A stretch of 64,000 nucleotides of DNA from CAZSDU01 sp964429135 (GTDB lineage Bacteria > Bacteroidota > Bacteroidia > Bacteroidales > FEN-979), in contig CAYSAU010000001.1 of assembly GCA_964429135.1 (NCBI GenBank), positions 62,001-126,000 of the forward strand, read 5' to 3'. The number at the start of each line of letters is the position of its first letter. The first letter of the stretch is position 1. Below, piece by piece: positions 61,280 to 64,000 of the stretch. Made by a program: the position numbers and the translations under genes. The notes under the pieces are model-generated. The model was not told where the DNA came from. It saw nothing but the letters and a program-made list of their open reading frames with translations, and ran no database searches.

Positions 61280-62497
61280 TTATCCCAGGCTATGTTGATA
61301 AAATCCAATCAATTTTTCGATGATTTTCTTTTCGTTGTAATCTTTTTCAACAAGCTTTCGTGCATGATCCCCGATTTTTTCACAAGTTTGCCTGTCGCTG
61401 ATGCAAACAGAAATCATTTCGAAAAATTCACAGGGTAAATTGGCGATGAGTAGATCCTGATGGTTGATATAATGGATTCCCTCGGCTCCAAGGCTGGTCG
61501 TGATAACAGTTTTCCCCGCGGCCATGGCTTCTATGATTTTGATCCTGATACCACTTCCGGAGAAGAGGGGAACCACCATAATGGCTTTGGACTGAATGAA
61601 ATCAATGGCCTGTTCCACTTCTCCCAGAATAACGACATTGGGCTGCTCCAACTTCAGCATCCATTCCGGCATCTCCCTTCCGGCAACGTAATATTTTAAT
61701 TCGGGAAATTGTTTATGCACATCCGGCCAGACATTGATCAGGAACCATCTTATGCCTTCCTGGTTGGGAATCCAGTTCATGGATCCCAAGGTGAACAGCG
61801 AAGGGAATTCAGGTGTCCCCGAACCCTTCTGGTATTTCCCCGGATCAATTCCGAATGGAATATCGGTAACTGCTACCTGGCTTACCGGGAAGGAAGCCTG
61901 AATGACAGATTTGAAAAAATCAGCATCATTCGGTGTGATGGCTGCAATACCATCCAGCTGGGGCAGGATTTCGCATTCATACTTCTTCAGGCTTGAGGCA
62001 AGATGGCGGAGATAGTATTTTTTAAGTAGCATTTTGTTCTCGGCTGCAATCCTTTCCCATATAAGATGCTCGATGTTATGTGCCCTGAGGATTATTTTTG
62101 CCACGGAATATTTCCTGATATCTTTGATATATGGCGTCATAAAAAGCGTCTCGAGCTGGATGATATCAAAGGTTTCTTTTTGAAGACATTCGACCAGTTT
62201 ATTCCGGAACTTTGGAGAAATGAATCTTTCAACATGATAGGATTTTCCTGAAAACAGATTTCGAAAGGCAGGCCATATCTTAACTTTCAGGTCAATATCG
62301 ATCAGTTCAAGACGGGTGGCGGAAAGATACCCGCCAGGAATGCTTGAAATATCCACGTTGAACTTGTACGAATTCACGGCAAGTACCCTGACCTGATGAC
62401 CAGCATCGATCAATCCGGTAATCAGCATGTTCATGGCCATGGGTCCCCCTTCTTTGGCCGGCCAGGGTGATTTGTTGCATAAGAATAATATTTTCAT
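61280..62497 (-). CDS. GT4-type glycosyltransferase
   Basis: The 405-residue protein starts MKILFLCNKSPWPAKEGGPMAMNMLITGLIDAG and has LRAHNIEHLIWERI, the donor-half FTLGSMNWIPNQEGIRWF, VVILGEVEQAIDFIQSKAIMVVPLFSGSGIRIKIIEAMAAGKTVITTSLGAEGI. It should transfer a hexose-type sugar in the cytosol. Its ATG overlaps the stop of the LptF/G-like gene by 4 nt (ATGA), so the two are translated in a coupled way. It is the middle gene of a three-gene set with the next glycosyltransferase. Confidence 0.88.
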   Translation of the reverse strand: MKILFLCNKSPWPAKEGGPMAMNMLITGLIDAGHQVRVLAVNSYKFNVDISSIPGGYLSATRLELIDIDLKVKIWPAFRNLFSGKSYHVERFISPKFRNKLVECLQKETFDIIQLETLFMTPYIKDIRKYSVAKIILRAHNIEHLIWERIAAENKMLLKKYYLRHLASSLKKYECEILPQLDGIAAITPNDADFFKSVIQASFPVSQVAVTDIPFGIDPGKYQKGSGTPEFPSLFTLGSMNWIPNQEGIRWFLINVWPDVHKQFPELKYYVAGREMPEWMLKLEQPNVVILGEVEQAIDFIQSKAIMVVPLFSGSGIRIKIIEAMAAGKTVITTSLGAEGIHYINHQDLLIANLPCEFFEMISVCISDRQTCEKIGDHARKLVEKDYNEKKIIEKLIGFYQHSLG

Positions 62498-63930
62498 AGG
62501 CGGGGTTCCACGGGATAGCGAATGAATTTTCTAAAAAACCTGGTCCATGCATCAATGTCGAAGAGAGAAGCATCATTGGTGGCCTTGTAAGTGAGAAAGA
62601 TCCCGATGGGAAGCAGGACGGCTGAGGCCATCCACATGCCCTGCCACGCCGGCATTTCTCCTTCGGCTGTATATTTCTCTCCGATAAATGAGATGACCCA
62701 GAACAGAATGAAAAATAAAGTAGAAATCACAGCCGGCATGCCTAATCCTCCCTTTCGGATGATGGCGCCCAGGGGGGCACCGATAAAAAACAACAAAAGA
62801 CAGGCAATCGAAAAGGAAAATTTTTTATGATAAACAATCTCATGCTTATGAATCAATTTTTCTTTAGCATATAGATTATTCCTGCTGAATTCGATGTTTT
62901 GTTTTGCTCCCAGCGCCAGATTCCGGGACATTTCAAGGAGGTTGAAACGGTCATAGACCCCGAAATTCGTGATGAAATCTTTTTTGAATTTAGTCAGGGA
63001 GTCATGGGTTTGTCGCTTAATTGTATCCAGAGCGCAGAAAAAATTCAGGCTGTTCATATAGGTCAGCTCATAGCTGACCTTATCCTCAAGAAATTGGGAT
63101 TGAATGGAGTCCATAGAATGAACCAACTGACGGATATTCTGCATCTCATAATTCTTCTTGAACAGGTTCTCATCGGTTCTGGTAAGTTGAAAAGCGGAAA
63201 GATCAAACATCTGCGACTGCTCCCTGAACCGGGTCCTCTGGAAAGGCCGGTTAACTTCATAATCGCGTAAATCGATCCGCTCCTCGTAGTTGGTGCCATT
63301 GTACAGGCGGAAAATAAGAAAGCGTTTATCCGGAGTTAGTTCCATTTTGCCCCATTCAGCAATAGTCATGGAATTATTTCCAAGATGCTTGTGATGGTCA
63401 TATATCATGACATCATGAATGGTATTCCCGTCTTTGCTTTTTTTCCCTACCCGGATCACATACCCTTCTATTCCATTATAAAACACGCCTTCCCTGATAT
63501 TAAATGCAAGTTTTTTCTCCCTGACATCATAAAGCAGGGATAAAAATTTCAGGTTGGCCATGGGAAGGACAACATTTGAAAAATAGAAGGCCAACCCGCT
63601 GATCATGATGGAAACAATAATGAGTGAGCGCATGATACGGCTGAGACTAATCCCCGCGGCTTTCATCGTCACCAGTTCATAATGTTCACCCAGGTTGCCG
63701 AACATCATCAGGGAGGATAATAGAATAGCCAAAGGCAGGGCCAGGGGTACGAAAGTGGAAGAAGCATAAAAAAGCAACTTCATGATAAGATACCATTCCA
63801 ATCCCTTCCCGACCAGGTCGTCCACATATTTCCATAAAAACTGAAGCAGCAGGATGAAAAGAGCAATGAAGAAAGTCATGACCAGGGGGCCGAGATAGGA
63901 TTTTAAGATGAAGAGATCCAGTTTTTTCAT
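62494..63930 (-). CDS. LptF/LptG (YjgP/YjgQ) family permease
   Basis: The 478-residue protein has the family plan: N-terminal spans (KLDLFILKSYLGPLVMTFFIALFILLLQFLWKYVDDLVGKGL; FVPLALPLAILLSSLMMFGN), a conserved GEHYELVTMKAAGISLSRIM turn, a large periplasmic beta domain and three C-terminal spans (FSIACLLLFFIGAPLGAIIRKGGLGMP; ISTLFFILFWVISFIGE). LptF and LptG form the inner-membrane part of the LPS export machine driven by LptB (encoded at 33017-33739). It cannot be told which of the two this is. First gene of the strand from 63930 down. Confidence 0.9.
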   Translation of the reverse strand: MKKLDLFILKSYLGPLVMTFFIALFILLLQFLWKYVDDLVGKGLEWYLIMKLLFYASSTFVPLALPLAILLSSLMMFGNLGEHYELVTMKAAGISLSRIMRSLIIVSIMISGLAFYFSNVVLPMANLKFLSLLYDVREKKLAFNIREGVFYNGIEGYVIRVGKKSKDGNTIHDVMIYDHHKHLGNNSMTIAEWGKMELTPDKRFLIFRLYNGTNYEERIDLRDYEVNRPFQRTRFREQSQMFDLSAFQLTRTDENLFKKNYEMQNIRQLVHSMDSIQSQFLEDKVSYELTYMNSLNFFCALDTIKRQTHDSLTKFKKDFITNFGVYDRFNLLEMSRNLALGAKQNIEFSRNNLYAKEKLIHKHEIVYHKKFSFSIACLLLFFIGAPLGAIIRKGGLGMPAVISTLFFILFWVISFIGEKYTAEGEMPAWQGMWMASAVLLPIGIFLTYKATNDASLFDIDAWTRFFRKFIRYPVEPRL

Positions 63931-63949
63931 GCAGGCTTGACCTTAATTG

Positions 63950-63957
63950 CAAAGATA
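63950..63957 (-). promoter_or_regulatory. -7 box (TATCTTTG) of the LptF/G-like gene
   Basis: The complement reads TATCTTTG, 19 nt before the ATG at 63930. No clear -33 element is found. Confidence 0.45.
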
Positions 63958-63982
63958 GTGAATTGGGCGATCGGAATAGTTG

Positions 63983-63990
63983 TATTTTTG
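63983..63990 (+). promoter_or_regulatory. -7 box (TATTTTTG) of a gene starting at the window's right edge
   Basis: TATTTTTG lies 7 nt before an ATG at 63998, the last three bases of the window. A divergent gene probably starts there. TTG at 63963-63965 gives only 17 nt of spacing, short for a -33 element. Confidence 0.35.
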
Positions 63991-64000
63991 TAAACATATG

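Overview
This window looks like a chromosomal segment of a member of the Bacteroidota, most likely order Bacteroidales or a close relative. The evidence is a SusC/SusD pair, type IX secretion (T9SS) sorting domains, an intact Bat (aerotolerance) operon, Bacteroidota-specific small families (DUF4783, DUF4296), sphingolipid genes, and many promoters of the Bacteroidota form TTTG-N19..22-TAnnTTTG. No insertion sequence, phage, CRISPR array or rRNA was seen. Genes are tightly packed and many convergent pairs overlap or nearly touch, so this is mostly core genome with a few accessory surface genes.

Layout. 1-4.8 kb: a truncated FG-GAP surface protein, a sigma-54-type response regulator without a DNA-binding domain, tmRNA (ssrA), a methyltransferase and a divergent GpsA. 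4.8-9.8 kb: a TPR/PAS histidine kinase, a glycosyltransferase and a polysaccharide flippase. 9.8-12.6 kb: BrkB-like membrane protein, nadC, DUF4783 and rlmH. 12.6-21.3 kb: the moxR-DUF58-(membrane protein)-batA-batB-batC-batD-batE operon. 21.4-25.9 kb: two T9SS-exported proteins. 25.9-32.1 kb: pyrE, a Nudix hydrolase, tRNA-Glu, a hybrid histidine kinase, a propeller lipoprotein and two unrecognised genes. 32.2-38.1 kb: pssA, lptB, kdsD, recQ, an OmpH/Skp-like protein and a DUF4296 lipoprotein. 38.1-42.2 kb: an operon of a TonB-dependent receptor, deoC, a membrane protein and a lipoprotein. 42.3-48 kb: iorAB followed by a serine palmitoyltransferase, a GNAT-like ceramide-synthase candidate and an epimerase-like ceramide-reductase candidate, ending in a bidirectional terminator. 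48-54.6 kb: SusD/SusC-like pair and small membrane proteins. 54.6-58.3 kb: a histidine/aromatic ammonia-lyase with an Ala-Cys-Gly cofactor triad, hisS and a WbuC cupin. 58.3-64 kb: ettA, two GT4 glycosyltransferases and an LptF/LptG-type permease.

How the genes work together. Envelope construction dominates: LptB, an LptF/G-type permease, KdsD (Kdo precursor), PssA (phospholipid), a likely de novo ceramide pathway, glycosyltransferases and a flippase all supply the cell surface, while SusCD, the TonB receptor and the T9SS cargo act on the outside. The best leads for a second look are the compact three-gene ceramide cluster behind iorAB, the Cys-type MIO lyase next to hisS with a tiny ATGA-coupled ORF between them, the batD N-terminus built from a 35-bp repeat, the tmRNA tag GDNYSYRLAA, and the sigma-54 activator with an altered GAFTGA loop. 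Functions are inferred from sequence motifs read by eye; no database search was possible.
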